Assembly (NCBI RefSeq): GCF_003287495.1
Contig: NZ_PRLE01000004.1
Location: forward strand, 1-64,000
Length of the DNA: 64,000 nt
Direction of reading: 5' to 3'
Source: Faecalibacterium prausnitzii
GTDB lineage: Bacteria; Bacillota; Clostridia; Oscillospirales; Ruminococcaceae
Position 1 is the stretch's first letter. Each line of letters starts with the position of its first letter. The translations under genes were made by a program, and so were the position numbers. Below are positions 8,081 to 17,753 of the stretch, piece by piece. A model generated the notes under the pieces. That model did not search any database, was not told the origin of the DNA, and worked only from the letters and a program-made list of their open reading frames with translations.

Positions 8081-8785
8081 TCATTTCGTGGTAATTTCTG
8101 CCACTTCAGCCGCCGTCAGCTCCCGCCACTGGCCCGGAGTCAGCGTTTTGTCCAGCTCCAGCCCGCCGATGGCATCCCGGTGCAGCCCGTTGACGCCTGC
8201 GCCGTACACGCCGAACATCCGCTTGATCTGGTGGTACACCCCCTGTTTGAGCACCACCCGCACCACAAGGCCGTCCTCCGAGAGGGCGCTCACCTCTGCC
8301 GGGGAGAGGGCCGTGCCGTCCGCCAGGGTAACGCCCTCGGCAAAGCCCTGCCGCATCTCTTCGGTCAGCGGGGTGTCCAGCGTGACGGTGTAGGTCTTGG
8401 AGACATGGCGCTTGGGGGCCAGGATGTCGTGGGCAAAGCCGCCGTCGTCCGTCAGCAGCACAAAGCCGGTGCTGGTCTTGTCCAGCCGCCCGGCCGGGAA
8501 CAGCTCCCGCCGGGGGTAGGCATCCCCTATCAAGTCCACCACGGTGGTGTCCCGCTTGTCGGTGGACGCGCTCACCACCCCCTCGGGCTTGTTGAGCATG
8601 AGGTAGACGAATTGCTGGTACGCCAGCGGCTGGCCGTCCACGGCCACGGTGTCGCTGTCTTTGAGCTGGGTGTCGCCTTTTTTGCAGACGGCTCCATTGA
8701 CCGTCACCCGCCCCTTTTGCAGCAGGTTTTTTGCCTCGCTCCGGGTGCACTGGGCCGTTTCGGCCAGATATTTATCGAGACGCAT
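8081..8785 (-). CDS. rsuA: RsuA-family 16S rRNA pseudouridine synthase
   Basis: A 234-residue protein: an N-terminal S4 RNA-binding domain (MRLDKYLAE, residues 1-60) and an RsuA/RluB-type catalytic domain with GRLDKTSTGFVLLTDDG (about 99-115; catalytic Asp about 102). It isomerises a uridine in rRNA to pseudouridine. ATG at 8785 is preferred because AGGAG lies 7 bases upstream; a longer frame has no site. Family members differ in target (16S U516 or 23S sites), so the exact site is an inference from similarity to RsuA. Confidence 0.88.
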   Translation of the reverse strand: MRLDKYLAETAQCTRSEAKNLLQKGRVTVNGAVCKKGDTQLKDSDTVAVDGQPLAYQQFVYLMLNKPEGVVSASTDKRDTTVVDLIGDAYPRRELFPAGRLDKTSTGFVLLTDDGGFAHDILAPKRHVSKTYTVTLDTPLTEEMRQGFAEGVTLADGTALSPAEVSALSEDGLVVRVVLKQGVYHQIKRMFGVYGAGVNGLHRDAIGGLELDKTLTPGQWRELTAAEVAEITTK

Positions 8786-8849
8786 TGTTTTGCTCCTAAA
8801 ATCATTTTTGTCCCATTTTATCATGTATCGTGTTTTTCCGCAACAGAAA

Positions 8850-8879
8850 AGAGGCCACCGCCTTACGGCAATGGCCTCT
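8850..8879 (-). terminator. Terminator of purB
   Basis: On the minus strand AGAGGCCA pairs with TGGCCTCT around a 14-base loop, followed by TTTTC. It lies just downstream of the purB stop. Confidence 0.75.
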
Positions 8880-8891
8880 CCATTCTGATTC

Positions 8892-10337
8892 TCAGACGCT
8901 CAAACTCGCGTGCTGCTCCACAGCATCGGGGTTGGCGTCAAAAATGGGCTTGAGGATGTGAGCGATGAACTCGTCCACCTGCTGGGGTGCACGGCCCACA
9001 AAATTCTCCGGCACCAGACCGGCCACGATCTCCTCTTTGGTCAGGCCAAAGGCGGGGTCCGCCGCAACGCGGTCCACCATATCGTTGGGCAGGCCCTCTT
9101 CCTTGACCTGCTTGCCGGCGGCAATGGCGTGCTGGCGCAGGCGCTCGTGCAGCTCCTGACGGTTGCCGCCCTTTTCCACGGCCTGCATCATGATGTTCTC
9201 GCTGGCCATGAACGGCAGCTCTGCCATCAGACGGCTGCGGATGACCTTGGGGTAGACCACGATGCCGTCGGTGACGTTGAGCATGATGTTCAGGATCGCG
9301 TCGGCAGCCAGGAAGCCCTCGGCCATGGCGATGCGCTTGTTGGCGCTGTCGTCCAGGGTGCGCTCAAACCACTGGGTGCCCGTGGTGATGCTGGGGTTGA
9401 GCACGTCCACCATCAGGTAGCGGGCCAGGGCGCAGATGCGCTCGCACCGCATGGGGTTGCGCTTGTAGGGCATGGCGGAAGAACCGATCTGATTCTTCTC
9501 AAAGGGCTCCTCCATCTCCTTGAAGTTGGCCAGCAGACGCAGGTCGGTGGCAAACTTCATGCAGCTCTGGGCAATCCCGGCCAGCGCGTTGAGGATGAAT
9601 GCATCCACCTTGCGGCTGTAGGTCTGGCCCGAGACAGGGATGACGGCCTCGCGGTCAAAGCCCATCTCCTCGGCGATGGAGGCATCCACGGCGCGGATCT
9701 TGTCGGCGTCGCCCTTGAACAGCTCCATAAAGGAAGCCTGGGTGCCGGTGGTGCCCTTGACGCCGCGCAGCTGCAGGGTAGCCAGCCGGTGGTCGATCTC
9801 GTTGAGGTCCATCACCAGCTCGTTGGCCCACAGGGTGGCGCGCTTGCCCACGGTGGTGGGCTGGGCGGGCTGGCAGTGGGTGTAGGCCATGCAGGGCATG
9901 TCCTTGTACTCCTTGGCAAAGTGGGCCAGCTTGGCCAGCACGCCAATGAGCTTTTTGCGGATGAGCTCCAGGCCCTGCCGCATCACGATGATGTCGGTGT
10001 TGTCGCCCACATAGCAGCTGGTAGCACCCAGATGGATGATGCCGGCGGCCTTGGGGCACTGCTGGCCGTAGGCATAGACGTGGCTCATCACGTCGTGGCG
10101 GACCAGTTTCTCCCGGGCAATGGCGACGTCATAGTTGATATCGTCCACATGGGCTTCCAGCTCGGCCACCATTTCGGGGGTGATATTGGTCAGGCCCTGC
10201 TTCATCTCGGCCCGGGCCAGCGCCACCCACAGGCGGCGCCAGGTGCGGAACTTGTTGTCATCCGAGAAGATGTACTGCATCTCATCGGAGGAGTAGCGGG
10301 TGGAAAAAGGGCTGATATAACGGTCATGCTGAGACAT
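8892..10337 (-). CDS. purB: Adenylosuccinate lyase
   Basis: A 481-residue fumarase/aspartase-fold enzyme. It removes fumarate from SAICAR (eighth step of IMP synthesis) and from adenylosuccinate (AMP synthesis). The superfamily signature GSSAMPYKRNP is at 285-295; the THCQPAQPT segment at 153-161 carries a family His. AGGAGG lies 6 bases before the start. It is the last gene of the purine cluster, separated from purL by 139 bases that hold an intergenic repeat. Confidence 0.96.
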   Translation of the reverse strand: MSQHDRYISPFSTRYSSDEMQYIFSDDNKFRTWRRLWVALARAEMKQGLTNITPEMVAELEAHVDDINYDVAIAREKLVRHDVMSHVYAYGQQCPKAAGIIHLGATSCYVGDNTDIIVMRQGLELIRKKLIGVLAKLAHFAKEYKDMPCMAYTHCQPAQPTTVGKRATLWANELVMDLNEIDHRLATLQLRGVKGTTGTQASFMELFKGDADKIRAVDASIAEEMGFDREAVIPVSGQTYSRKVDAFILNALAGIAQSCMKFATDLRLLANFKEMEEPFEKNQIGSSAMPYKRNPMRCERICALARYLMVDVLNPSITTGTQWFERTLDDSANKRIAMAEGFLAADAILNIMLNVTDGIVVYPKVIRSRLMAELPFMASENIMMQAVEKGGNRQELHERLRQHAIAAGKQVKEEGLPNDMVDRVAADPAFGLTKEEIVAGLVPENFVGRAPQQVDEFIAHILKPIFDANPDAVEQHASLSV

Positions 10338-10359
10338 TGGTTTTCCTCCTGAAAGTAAC

Positions 10360-10457
10360 TCCCCCAGTCGCCTTCCGGCGACAGCCCCCTCAAAGAGGGG
10401 GCCTTTCAGCCTCCCTCTCCGAGGGAGGTGGCATCGCGCCAGCGATGACGGAAAGAG
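10360..10457 (-). repeat. Mosaic palindromic intergenic repeat (copy 1)
   Basis: The purL-purB gap holds two short hairpins (GCCCCCTC/GAGGGGGC and CCTCCCTC/GAGGGAGG) followed by the GGTGGCATCGCgccaGCGATGACGG core and AAGAG. The same core recurs at 14202-14365, 25491-25554 and 36180-36253. Confidence 0.7.
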
Positions 10458-10476
10458 TTTTTTCTCTATTCTACCA

Positions 10477-13400
10477 TCAAACCTTGAAATAGTCTACGCC
10501 GCCCTCAAAGATCGGCTGGTACTTGTCGCCAGTCACGTTCTTGTACAGGAACTCGCCGCTGCGCTCCGAGTGGCCCATCTTGCCAAAGACGCGGCCGTCC
10601 GGGCTGGTGATGCCCTCGATGGCCAGCACCGAGCCGTTGGGGTTGTAGCTCTGGTCCATGGTGGGCTGGCCCTCCAGATCAACGTACTGGGTGGCGACCT
10701 GGCCGTTGGCGATCAGCTTGTCCAGCACCTGCTGGGGAGCCACAAAGCGGCCCTCGCCGTGGCTGATGGCCACGGTATACTCGTCGCCCACGGCGCACTT
10801 GCTCAGCCAGGGGCTGCCCGTGGAAGCAATCCGGGTGCGCACCAGCATACTCTGGTGGCGGCCAATGGTGTTGAACGTCAGGGTCGGGTCATACTGGCTG
10901 ATCTCGCGGATATCGCCGTAGGGCACCAGACCCAGCTTGATCAGGGCCTGGAAGCCGTTGCAGATGCCCAGCATCAGGCCGTCCCGCTTCTGGAGCAGGC
11001 TGCGCACGGCCTCGGTGACGGCGGGGCTGCGGAAGAACGATGCAATGAACTTGGCGCTGCCGTCCGGCTCGTCGCCGCCGGAGAAGCCGCCGGGCAGCAT
11101 GACGATCTGGCTGTTGTCAATGGCCTTGACCAGAGCCTCGCAGCTGGCGGTGACGTCCGCCGGGGTCAGGTTGCGGATGACGAGGATCTCCGGGTCCGCA
11201 CCGGCCCGGGCAAAGGCCTTGGCGGTGTCGTACTCGCAGTTGGTGCCCGGGAAGACCGGGATGATCACTTTCGGTTTTGCCACGCCGATCTTGGGGGCGG
11301 CGGGAGCAGCCAGCTGGCCGTCGATCTTCTCCACACTGGCGCCTGCCTTGCGGTAGGGGTACACGGGCTCCAGCTTGGACTCCCAGATCTCCTGCAGCTG
11401 GGCCATATCCAGCTTCTCGCCGCAGCACTCGAACATGTAATCTTTGGTGGTCTCGCCCAGCAGCTCACCGGCCGGAGAGTCGGAGACCATTTCCAGCACG
11501 ATGGAGCCGTACATGGGCTCAAACATCTCGCCGGTGGATTTATCGGCCATCATCTTGAAACCGATGCGGTTGCCCAGGCCCATCTTGAACAGAGCCTCGG
11601 CCAGGCCGCCAAAGCCCACGGAGCAGGCAGCGGCCACCATGCCCTCTTCCATCATCTGCTCCACCATCTTGTAGTTGGCTTTCAGGGAAGAGAAGTTGGG
11701 GCAGCCCGTCTCGGGGTCGAGGATGGGGCGCACCAGCACGACGGTGCTCTCCGGCTTCTTGAACTCGGTGGAGACCACACGGCCTGCCTTGCCGATGGCG
11801 GTAGCAAACGACACCAGCGTGGGAGGCACATCCAGTTCCTCAAAGGAGCCGGACATGCTATCTTTACCGCCGATGGAGCCAATGCCCAGGCCCATCTGGG
11901 CATCCAGCGCGCCCAGCAGGGCAGCCAGCGGCTTGCCCCAGCGCTCAGGCTTATTGCCCAGACGCTCGAAGTATTCCTGGAACGTCAGATAGGCGTCCTC
12001 GAAGCGGAAGCCGGAGGCCACCAGCTTGGTAACGCTCTCCACCACGGCCATACGGGCACCAACGTACTGGTTGGCGCTCGTCAGGTAGGGGTTGTAGCCC
12101 CAGGCCATGCCGGAGCAGGTAGTCGTCTCGCCGTCCACCGGCAGCTTTGCCACCATGGCGTTCTGCGGGGTGAGCTGATAGGCACCGCCAAAGGGCATCA
12201 GGACGGTAGCGGCTCCAATGGTGGAGTCGAACCGCTCAGACAGGCCCTTTTTGCTGCACACGTTCAAATCGCCCACCATGTGCTTCATCTTCTGGCCAAA
12301 GGTGATGCCAGACCACTGGGGCTGCCAGACGGTGCCCTTTTCGATATGGACATTCTGGTGCTTCTCGGCACCATTGGAGTTGAGGAACTCGCGGCTGATG
12401 TTAACGATGGACACACCGTTCCAGACCATGTTCAGGCGTTTTTCCTCGGTGACCTTTGCCACGGGGGTCGCCTCAAGGTTTTCCTCGTTGGCCAGGGCGA
12501 TGAACTTGTCCACGTCTTCCGGGGCCAGGGCCACGGCCATGCGCTCCTGGCTCTCGCTGATGGCCAGCTCGGTACCGTCCAGACCGTCGTATTTCTTGGT
12601 GACCTTGTTCAGGTCGATGTACAGGCCATCGGCCAGCTCGCCAATGGCGACAGACACGCCGCCGGCGCCAAAGTCATTGCAGCGCTTGATCATCTTGCAG
12701 GCGTCTTCCCGGCGGAACAGGCGCTGCAGCTTGCGCTCGATGGGAGCGTTGCCTTTCTGCACCTCGGCACCGCAGTGGTCCAGGCTTTCGAGGTTGTGGG
12801 CCTTGGAGGAACCGGTGGCACCGCCGATGCCGTCGCGGCCGGTGCGGCCGCCCAGCAGAACGATGACATCCCCGGGGGCGGGGCACTCGCGGCGGACATG
12901 GGAAGCGGGGGTAGCACCCACGACCGCGCCGATCTCCATCCGCTTTGCCACATAACCGGGGTGATAGATCTCATCCACCTGACCGGTCGCCAGACCGATC
13001 TGGTTGCCGTAAGAGGAATAACCGGCGGCGGCGGTGGTCACCAGCTTGCGCTGGGGCAGTTTGCCGGGCAGCGTCTGGCTGACGGGTACCAGCGGGTCGC
13101 CCGCGCCGGTGACGCGCATGGCCTGATAGACGTAGCTGCGGCCGGACAGCGGATCGCGGATGGCACCGCCGATGCAGGTGGCAGCACCGCCGAACGGCTC
13201 GATCTCCGTCGGGTGGTTGTGCGTCTCGTTCTTGAAGAGGAACAGCCAGTCCTCCTCCTTGCCGTTGACATCGCACTTGATCTTGACGGTGCAGGCGTTG
13301 ATCTCGTCGGACTCGTCCAGATTCTTGAGGATGCCCTGCTTTTTCAATTCCTTGGCACCAATGGTGGCCAGGTCCATCATGCAGCGGGGTTTGTTCTCCC

Positions 13401-14169
13401 GGCCCAGATCCGCGCGCATGGCCATGTAGCGGTCAAAGGCTTCCTGCACCACGGCGTCGTCGATCTGCACATCGTCCAGAATGGTGCCGAACGTGGTGTG
13501 GCGGCAGTGGTCGGACCAGTAGGTGTCGATCATCTTGATCTCGGTGATGGTGGGGTCCCGCTTCTCGGAGCGGAAATATTCCTGGCAGAACTTGATGTCG
13601 CCCAGATCCATGGCGAGGCCCTGCTTGTTGATAAACTCTTTCAGGCCCTCTTCCTCCAGCTGGTTGAAGCCCTCCAGCACGGCCACGGCGGTGGGGACGG
13701 GGTACTCCATCTTGAGGGTGGCCTTTTCCTCCAGCGAAGCCTCGCGGGCCTCCACCGGGTTGATGACATATTTCTTGATCTCAGCCAGCTGCTCGTCGGT
13801 CAGAGCGCCCTGCAGCAGGTAGACCTTGGCGGAGCGGACCAGCGGGCGCTCGCCCTGGCTGATGAGCTGGATACACTCGGCGGCAGAATCGGCGCGCTGG
13901 TCGAACTGGCCGGGCAGGTACTCCACCGCAAAGGACACGCCGCCATCCTGAGGCAGGGTGTCGTAGGTGTTGTCCACCGGCGGCTCGCTGAACACGGTGG
14001 TGGCGCACTGGTGGAACAGAGCTTCATCAATGCCCTCCACGTCGTAGCGGTTGAGCAGCCGCACCCCGTTCAGGGACTGGATGCCCAGCAGCGAGACCAG
14101 CTCATTTTTCAGGCCCTCGGCTTCCACATCAAAGCCGGGCTTTTTCTCGACATAAATACGATAGACCAT
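10477..14169 (-). CDS. purL: Phosphoribosylformylglycinamidine synthase, single-chain
   Basis: A 1230-residue large-type PurL. It converts FGAR, glutamine and ATP to FGAM. The first 950 residues carry the linker and the two PurM-like synthetase halves (GIGGATGSS, GIGSIGGKDS). The last 270 are a class I glutamine amidotransferase with FPGTNCEYD, the nucleophile Cys in LGICNGFQ, and ISHGEGRF. This is the fused type, so no purQ or purS is needed and none is seen. It lies between purD and purB on one strand, with repeat elements in both gaps. Confidence 0.96.
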   Translation of the reverse strand: MVYRIYVEKKPGFDVEAEGLKNELVSLLGIQSLNGVRLLNRYDVEGIDEALFHQCATTVFSEPPVDNTYDTLPQDGGVSFAVEYLPGQFDQRADSAAECIQLISQGERPLVRSAKVYLLQGALTDEQLAEIKKYVINPVEAREASLEEKATLKMEYPVPTAVAVLEGFNQLEEEGLKEFINKQGLAMDLGDIKFCQEYFRSEKRDPTITEIKMIDTYWSDHCRHTTFGTILDDVQIDDAVVQEAFDRYMAMRADLGRENKPRCMMDLATIGAKELKKQGILKNLDESDEINACTVKIKCDVNGKEEDWLFLFKNETHNHPTEIEPFGGAATCIGGAIRDPLSGRSYVYQAMRVTGAGDPLVPVSQTLPGKLPQRKLVTTAAAGYSSYGNQIGLATGQVDEIYHPGYVAKRMEIGAVVGATPASHVRRECPAPGDVIVLLGGRTGRDGIGGATGSSKAHNLESLDHCGAEVQKGNAPIERKLQRLFRREDACKMIKRCNDFGAGGVSVAIGELADGLYIDLNKVTKKYDGLDGTELAISESQERMAVALAPEDVDKFIALANEENLEATPVAKVTEEKRLNMVWNGVSIVNISREFLNSNGAEKHQNVHIEKGTVWQPQWSGITFGQKMKHMVGDLNVCSKKGLSERFDSTIGAATVLMPFGGAYQLTPQNAMVAKLPVDGETTTCSGMAWGYNPYLTSANQYVGARMAVVESVTKLVASGFRFEDAYLTFQEYFERLGNKPERWGKPLAALLGALDAQMGLGIGSIGGKDSMSGSFEELDVPPTLVSFATAIGKAGRVVSTEFKKPESTVVLVRPILDPETGCPNFSSLKANYKMVEQMMEEGMVAAACSVGFGGLAEALFKMGLGNRIGFKMMADKSTGEMFEPMYGSIVLEMVSDSPAGELLGETTKDYMFECCGEKLDMAQLQEIWESKLEPVYPYRKAGASVEKIDGQLAAPAAPKIGVAKPKVIIPVFPGTNCEYDTAKAFARAGADPEILVIRNLTPADVTASCEALVKAIDNSQIVMLPGGFSGGDEPDGSAKFIASFFRSPAVTEAVRSLLQKRDGLMLGICNGFQALIKLGLVPYGDIREISQYDPTLTFNTIGRHQSMLVRTRIASTGSPWLSKCAVGDEYTVAISHGEGRFVAPQQVLDKLIANGQVATQYVDLEGQPTMDQSYNPNGSVLAIEGITSPDGRVFGKMGHSERSGEFLYKNVTGDKYQPIFEGGVDYFKV

Positions 14170-14201
14170 TGGGTAAAATCCCCCTTTATTTTTAGCGTCT
14201 T

Positions 14202-14365
14202 AGCCCTCTCAGGCCGCCTATCGGCGTCCAGCTCTCCCAAAGGGCGAGCCCTTGGCAAAGAGGTATCGTTTTGTAGGAACGCATGGCGTTTTTTATAAAC
14301 TTTACGGCCTGCCAAAGCCTCTCACTTCGGGAGAGGTGGCATTGCGCGGCGATGACGGAGAGGTT
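14202..14365 (-). repeat. Mosaic palindromic intergenic repeat (copy 2, long form)
   Basis: This 160-bp unit fills the purD-purL gap. It begins TAGCCCTCTCAGGCCGCC, contains the inverted pair CAGCTCTCCC / GGGCGAGCCC, and ends GAGAGGTGGCATTGCGCGG then CGATGACGGAGAGG. The copy at 59049-59260 matches it over almost the whole length in the opposite orientation. Confidence 0.75.
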
Positions 14366-14379
14366 GTACAGAGCAGCTG

Positions 14380-15684
14380 TTATTCTTTCTCCGCAATTGC
14401 TTTCAGGGCCCGGAAGCCGATGTCCGTCCGCTTGTGCAGCTTCTCGAACGAGATCTTCTCGGCGGCGGCGTAGGCCTGGGTGATGGCAGCGGTCAGGCGG
14501 TCAGCCGTGGCCGTCACGCCCAGCACACGGCCGCCGTTGGTCACCAGCGTGCCGTCCTCTTGGATGGCCGTGCCGGAGTGGTAGACCGTGATGTTCTCCT
14601 CCCCTGCCAGCTGGCCGTCCGTCAGGCCGGAGATCGGCTTGCCTTTCTCGTAGCTGACAGGGTAGCCGCCGGAGGCCAGAATGACACAGGCAGCGGCACC
14701 GTCCGAGAACTTGACTTCCGTGTCCGCCAGCGTGCCGTTGGTGCAGGCCAGCATGATCTGGAGCAGGTCGCTCTGGAGCAGGGGCAGCACCACCTGGGTC
14801 TCAGGGTCGCCGAAGCGGCAGTTGTACTCAATGACCTTGGGGCCGTCCGGGGTGAGCATGAGGCCGAAGTAGAGGCAACCCTGAAAGGGGCAGCCCTCGG
14901 CGTTCATGGCATGGATGGTGGGCAGGAAAATTTTCTCCATGCACTCGGCGGCGATCGCCGGGGTGTAGTAGGGGTTGGGAGCCACCGTGCCCATGCCGCC
15001 GGTGTTCAGGCCGGTGTCGTGGTCATTGGCACGCTTGTGGTCCATGCTGGACACCATGGGCTTTACCACCTTGCCGTCCGTGAAGCTCAGCACGCTGACC
15101 TCCGGGCCGGTGAGGAATTCTTCCACCACCACATGGTTGCCGGAAGCGCCGAACTTTTTGTCCAGCATGATCTCTTTCACGCCGTCGGCGGCCTGCTGCT
15201 CGTTCTCGCAGATCAGCACGCCCTTGCCCAGCGCCAGGCCGTCGGCCTTGATGACCACCGGGTATTTGCCCTCGGCCTTGATGTACTCCATGACCTTGGC
15301 CGGGTCATCGAATGTCTCATATTGGGCGGTGGGGATGCCGTATTTCTTCATCAGGTCCTTGGAGAAGACCTTGGAAGCCTCAATGCGGGCAGCAGCCTTG
15401 TCCGGGCCAAAGGCCGGGATGCCGACCTTTGCCAGCGCGTCCACCATGCCCAGCGCCAGGGGGTCATCCTGCGCCACCACGACATAATCAAATTTTTCTT
15501 CGGCCGCAAAGGCCACCATGGCCTCCACATCCGTGGCCTTGATGTTCTTGCACCGGGCGTCATAGCTGATGCCGCCGTTGCCCGGCGCGCACCATACCTC
15601 GCCGCAGTCCGGGCTCTTTTTCAGCGCCTTGATGATGGCGTGCTCACGCCCGCCGCCGCCGACTACTAAGATTTTCTTTTTCAT
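14380..15684 (-). CDS. purD: Phosphoribosylamine-glycine ligase
   Basis: A 434-residue ATP-grasp enzyme that joins glycine to phosphoribosylamine to make GAR. It starts MKKKILVVGGGGREHAI, the normal GARS N-terminus. ATP-grasp residues lie in the middle, and NCRFGDPETQ is the metal-binding signature near 280. ATG at 15684 is chosen over a longer in-frame start because the family N-terminus begins here and AGAAGG lies 7 bases upstream. Confidence 0.96.
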   Translation of the reverse strand: MKKKILVVGGGGREHAIIKALKKSPDCGEVWCAPGNGGISYDARCKNIKATDVEAMVAFAAEEKFDYVVVAQDDPLALGMVDALAKVGIPAFGPDKAAARIEASKVFSKDLMKKYGIPTAQYETFDDPAKVMEYIKAEGKYPVVIKADGLALGKGVLICENEQQAADGVKEIMLDKKFGASGNHVVVEEFLTGPEVSVLSFTDGKVVKPMVSSMDHKRANDHDTGLNTGGMGTVAPNPYYTPAIAAECMEKIFLPTIHAMNAEGCPFQGCLYFGLMLTPDGPKVIEYNCRFGDPETQVVLPLLQSDLLQIMLACTNGTLADTEVKFSDGAAACVILASGGYPVSYEKGKPISGLTDGQLAGEENITVYHSGTAIQEDGTLVTNGGRVLGVTATADRLTAAITQAYAAAEKISFEKLHKRTDIGFRALKAIAEKE

Positions 15685-15739
15685 ATCTGTACCTTCTTTA
15701 TGAAAGCATTGTCTGTACATCGCTTCCGTTGCTCTTTGC

Positions 15740-16921
15740 TCAGTGATGGAACAGCCGGATGCCGCAGAACGCCATGGCGATGCCGTACTTGTTGCAGGTG
15801 TCAATGACCTGCTGGTCGCGGATGGAGCCGCCGGGCTGGACGATGGCCGTCACGCCGGAGCGGCGGGCACGCTCGATGTTGTCGCCAAAGGGGAAGAACG
15901 CGTCAGAGCCCAGGCAGACGCCCGTTACATGGCTCAGGTACTCTTTCTTCTCTTCGGCGGTCAAAGGCGCGGGCTGCTCGGTAAAGGTCTCGGCCCAGAC
16001 ATCGTCGCCAATGACATCCTCCGGGGTGTCGCCGATGTAAACATCAATGGCGTTGTCCCGGTTGGGCTTTGCCACATCATCGCGGAACGGCAGGTTGAGC
16101 ACCTTGTCCATGTGGCGCAGCTGCCAGTTGTCGGCTTTCTGGCCGGCCAGACGGGTGCAGTGGATGCGGCTCTGCTGGCCGGCACCCACGCCGATGGTCT
16201 GGCCGCCGTAGGTGTAGCAGACGCTGTTGGACTGGGTGTATTTCAGGGTGATGAGGGCAATGATGAGGTCCCGCTTCTGCTCCTCGGTCACGGTCTTGTT
16301 CTCGGTGACCCAGTTGGTGAGCATGGTGTCGGCGTTGATGGCCAGCTCGTTGCGGCCCTGCTCAAAGGTGATGCCGTACACCTGCTTGTGCTCCACGGGG
16401 TTGGGCTTGTAGTCCGGGTCGATGGCGACCACGTTGTAGTTGCCCTTTTTCTTGCTGGCAAGGATCTTCAGGGCTTCCGGCTCGTAGCCCGGGGCAATGA
16501 TGCCGTCGGAGACTTCGTGCTGGATGAGCTTTGCGGTGGGGACATCACAGACCTCGGAGAGGGCGATCCAGTCGCCGAACGAAGACATGCGATCGGCACC
16601 GCGGGCGCGGGCATAGGCGCAGGCCAGCGGGGAGAGCTCAAAATCCGGGGCAATGTGGTACATCTTCCGCTCCACCTCGGTCAGGGGCAGGCCCAGGGCC
16701 GCGCCCGCCGGGGAAACATGCTTGAACGAGGCCGCCGCGGGCAGGCCGCAGGCGGTTTTCAGCTCCTTGACCAGCTGGATGGAGTTGAGGGCATCCAGAA
16801 AATTGATGTAGCCGGGCTTGCCGTTCAACACGGTCACGGGCAGGTCGGAGCCATCTTCCATATAAATGCGGCTGGGCTTCTGGTTGGGGTTGCAGCCGTA
16901 CTTCAGTGCAAGTTCATTCAT
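15740..16921 (-). CDS. purH: AICAR formyltransferase, stand-alone (PurH C-terminal type)
   Basis: A 393-residue protein that matches only the formyltransferase part of PurH: NPNQKPSRIY, SFKHVSPAGAA (about 66-76), YTQSNSVCY and SDAFFPFGDNIERA, ending GIRLFHH. It transfers a formyl group from 10-formyl-THF to AICAR to make FAICAR. The usual N-terminal MGS-like IMP cyclohydrolase domain is absent; that step is supplied by the PurO-type gene immediately upstream. AGGAGG lies 7 bases before the start. Confidence 0.92.
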   Translation of the reverse strand: MNELALKYGCNPNQKPSRIYMEDGSDLPVTVLNGKPGYINFLDALNSIQLVKELKTACGLPAAASFKHVSPAGAALGLPLTEVERKMYHIAPDFELSPLACAYARARGADRMSSFGDWIALSEVCDVPTAKLIQHEVSDGIIAPGYEPEALKILASKKKGNYNVVAIDPDYKPNPVEHKQVYGITFEQGRNELAINADTMLTNWVTENKTVTEEQKRDLIIALITLKYTQSNSVCYTYGGQTIGVGAGQQSRIHCTRLAGQKADNWQLRHMDKVLNLPFRDDVAKPNRDNAIDVYIGDTPEDVIGDDVWAETFTEQPAPLTAEEKKEYLSHVTGVCLGSDAFFPFGDNIERARRSGVTAIVQPGGSIRDQQVIDTCNKYGIAMAFCGIRLFHH

Positions 16922-16952
16922 TGGTGCATCCTCCTTAAAATCTCCGGTGCGT

Positions 16953-17753
16953 TTATTCTTCCTCAGCGTCGAGCTTCTTGAGCAGTTCCAGCTCCTCGGG
17001 CAGCAGCTCCGGCTCCTCGGGGTCGTCCAGGTCGCTGCAGACGGCGTCGTATTTGTTGAAGATCATGTCGCCGCTCTCGCCGGTCTCCAGGTCGATCACC
17101 CGGGCAAACAGGCTCACTTTGTTGTCGGCGTTCAGGCTGCTCCACAGGCCCTGGGCAAAATCGCCGATGGTGCGGGGGCAGGCAAAGCGGAGGGGCTCGC
17201 CCTCAAAGCTGGGGATGGGGCTGCCGTTGTGCTTGTAGGTGCTGATGAAGTGGCCCTCACCGGCCACAGGCTGGGGATAATCGAAGAAATAGCGCTGGAC
17301 GCTCTCGCCATTGCCGTCGGCGGATTTGAGAATGCTCATCTGATAGCTGCCGTCCTCGTACACCACGGCGGAAATGCGGGGGGTGTAGTTGGGGCCGTCC
17401 GGCTCAAAGGTGCGGGTGCGCAGACTGTCGGCAAAGCTCTTGCCGCGGCTCATGCCATCGTAGATGGTATCCGTCTGGTCGCCGTTGGTCACAATGTGGG
17501 TCTTGCCCAGGGTGAGCACGGGGTTGTAGATGATGAGGCTGGGGTCTTCCAGCTTTGCCGGGTCGGCCGCGATGGTGCAGATCCCGCCCCGCTCGGGCAC
17601 GGGGTCAAACACGCGGTTGCGGCTGTTCTCGCTGCGGCCCATGATAAAATAGCCAATGAACATCTGGCGGCCATCCGGGGCCTTTGCCACTGCAATGCCG
17701 CGGCCGGGGTACTCGTTGGAAGCCAGATATTCGTTCAGGTCGATCTTTTCCAT
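16953..17753 (-). CDS. purO: IMP cyclohydrolase, PurO type
   Basis: A 266-residue protein resembling the archaeal-type IMP cyclohydrolase (PurO, IMP_cyclohyd family), not PurH. Typical segments are YPGRGIAVAKAPDGRQ near the N-terminus, GRSENSRNR (about 39-47) and NGDQTDTIYDG (about 109). It closes FAICAR to IMP, the last pathway step. The ATG shares one base with the purN stop (TAATG). Its neighbour purH lacks this activity, which supports the call. The C-terminal 30 residues are an acidic Leu/Glu tail. Confidence 0.88.
   Translation of the reverse strand: MEKIDLNEYLASNEYPGRGIAVAKAPDGRQMFIGYFIMGRSENSRNRVFDPVPERGGICTIAADPAKLEDPSLIIYNPVLTLGKTHIVTNGDQTDTIYDGMSRGKSFADSLRTRTFEPDGPNYTPRISAVVYEDGSYQMSILKSADGNGESVQRYFFDYPQPVAGEGHFISTYKHNGSPIPSFEGEPLRFACPRTIGDFAQGLWSSLNADNKVSLFARVIDLETGESGDMIFNKYDAVCSDLDDPEEPELLPEELELLKKLDAEEE

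Noticed and set aside
8910-10352. 480-codon plus-strand open frame opposite purB
   Set aside because: Shadow of purB with His/Gly-rich translation and no ribosome site.
10570-14298. 1242-codon plus-strand open frame opposite purL
   Set aside because: Shadow of purL caused by GC-rich codon bias; the product is His/Gly/Ala-rich nonsense, and the minus-strand frame has all PurL motifs.
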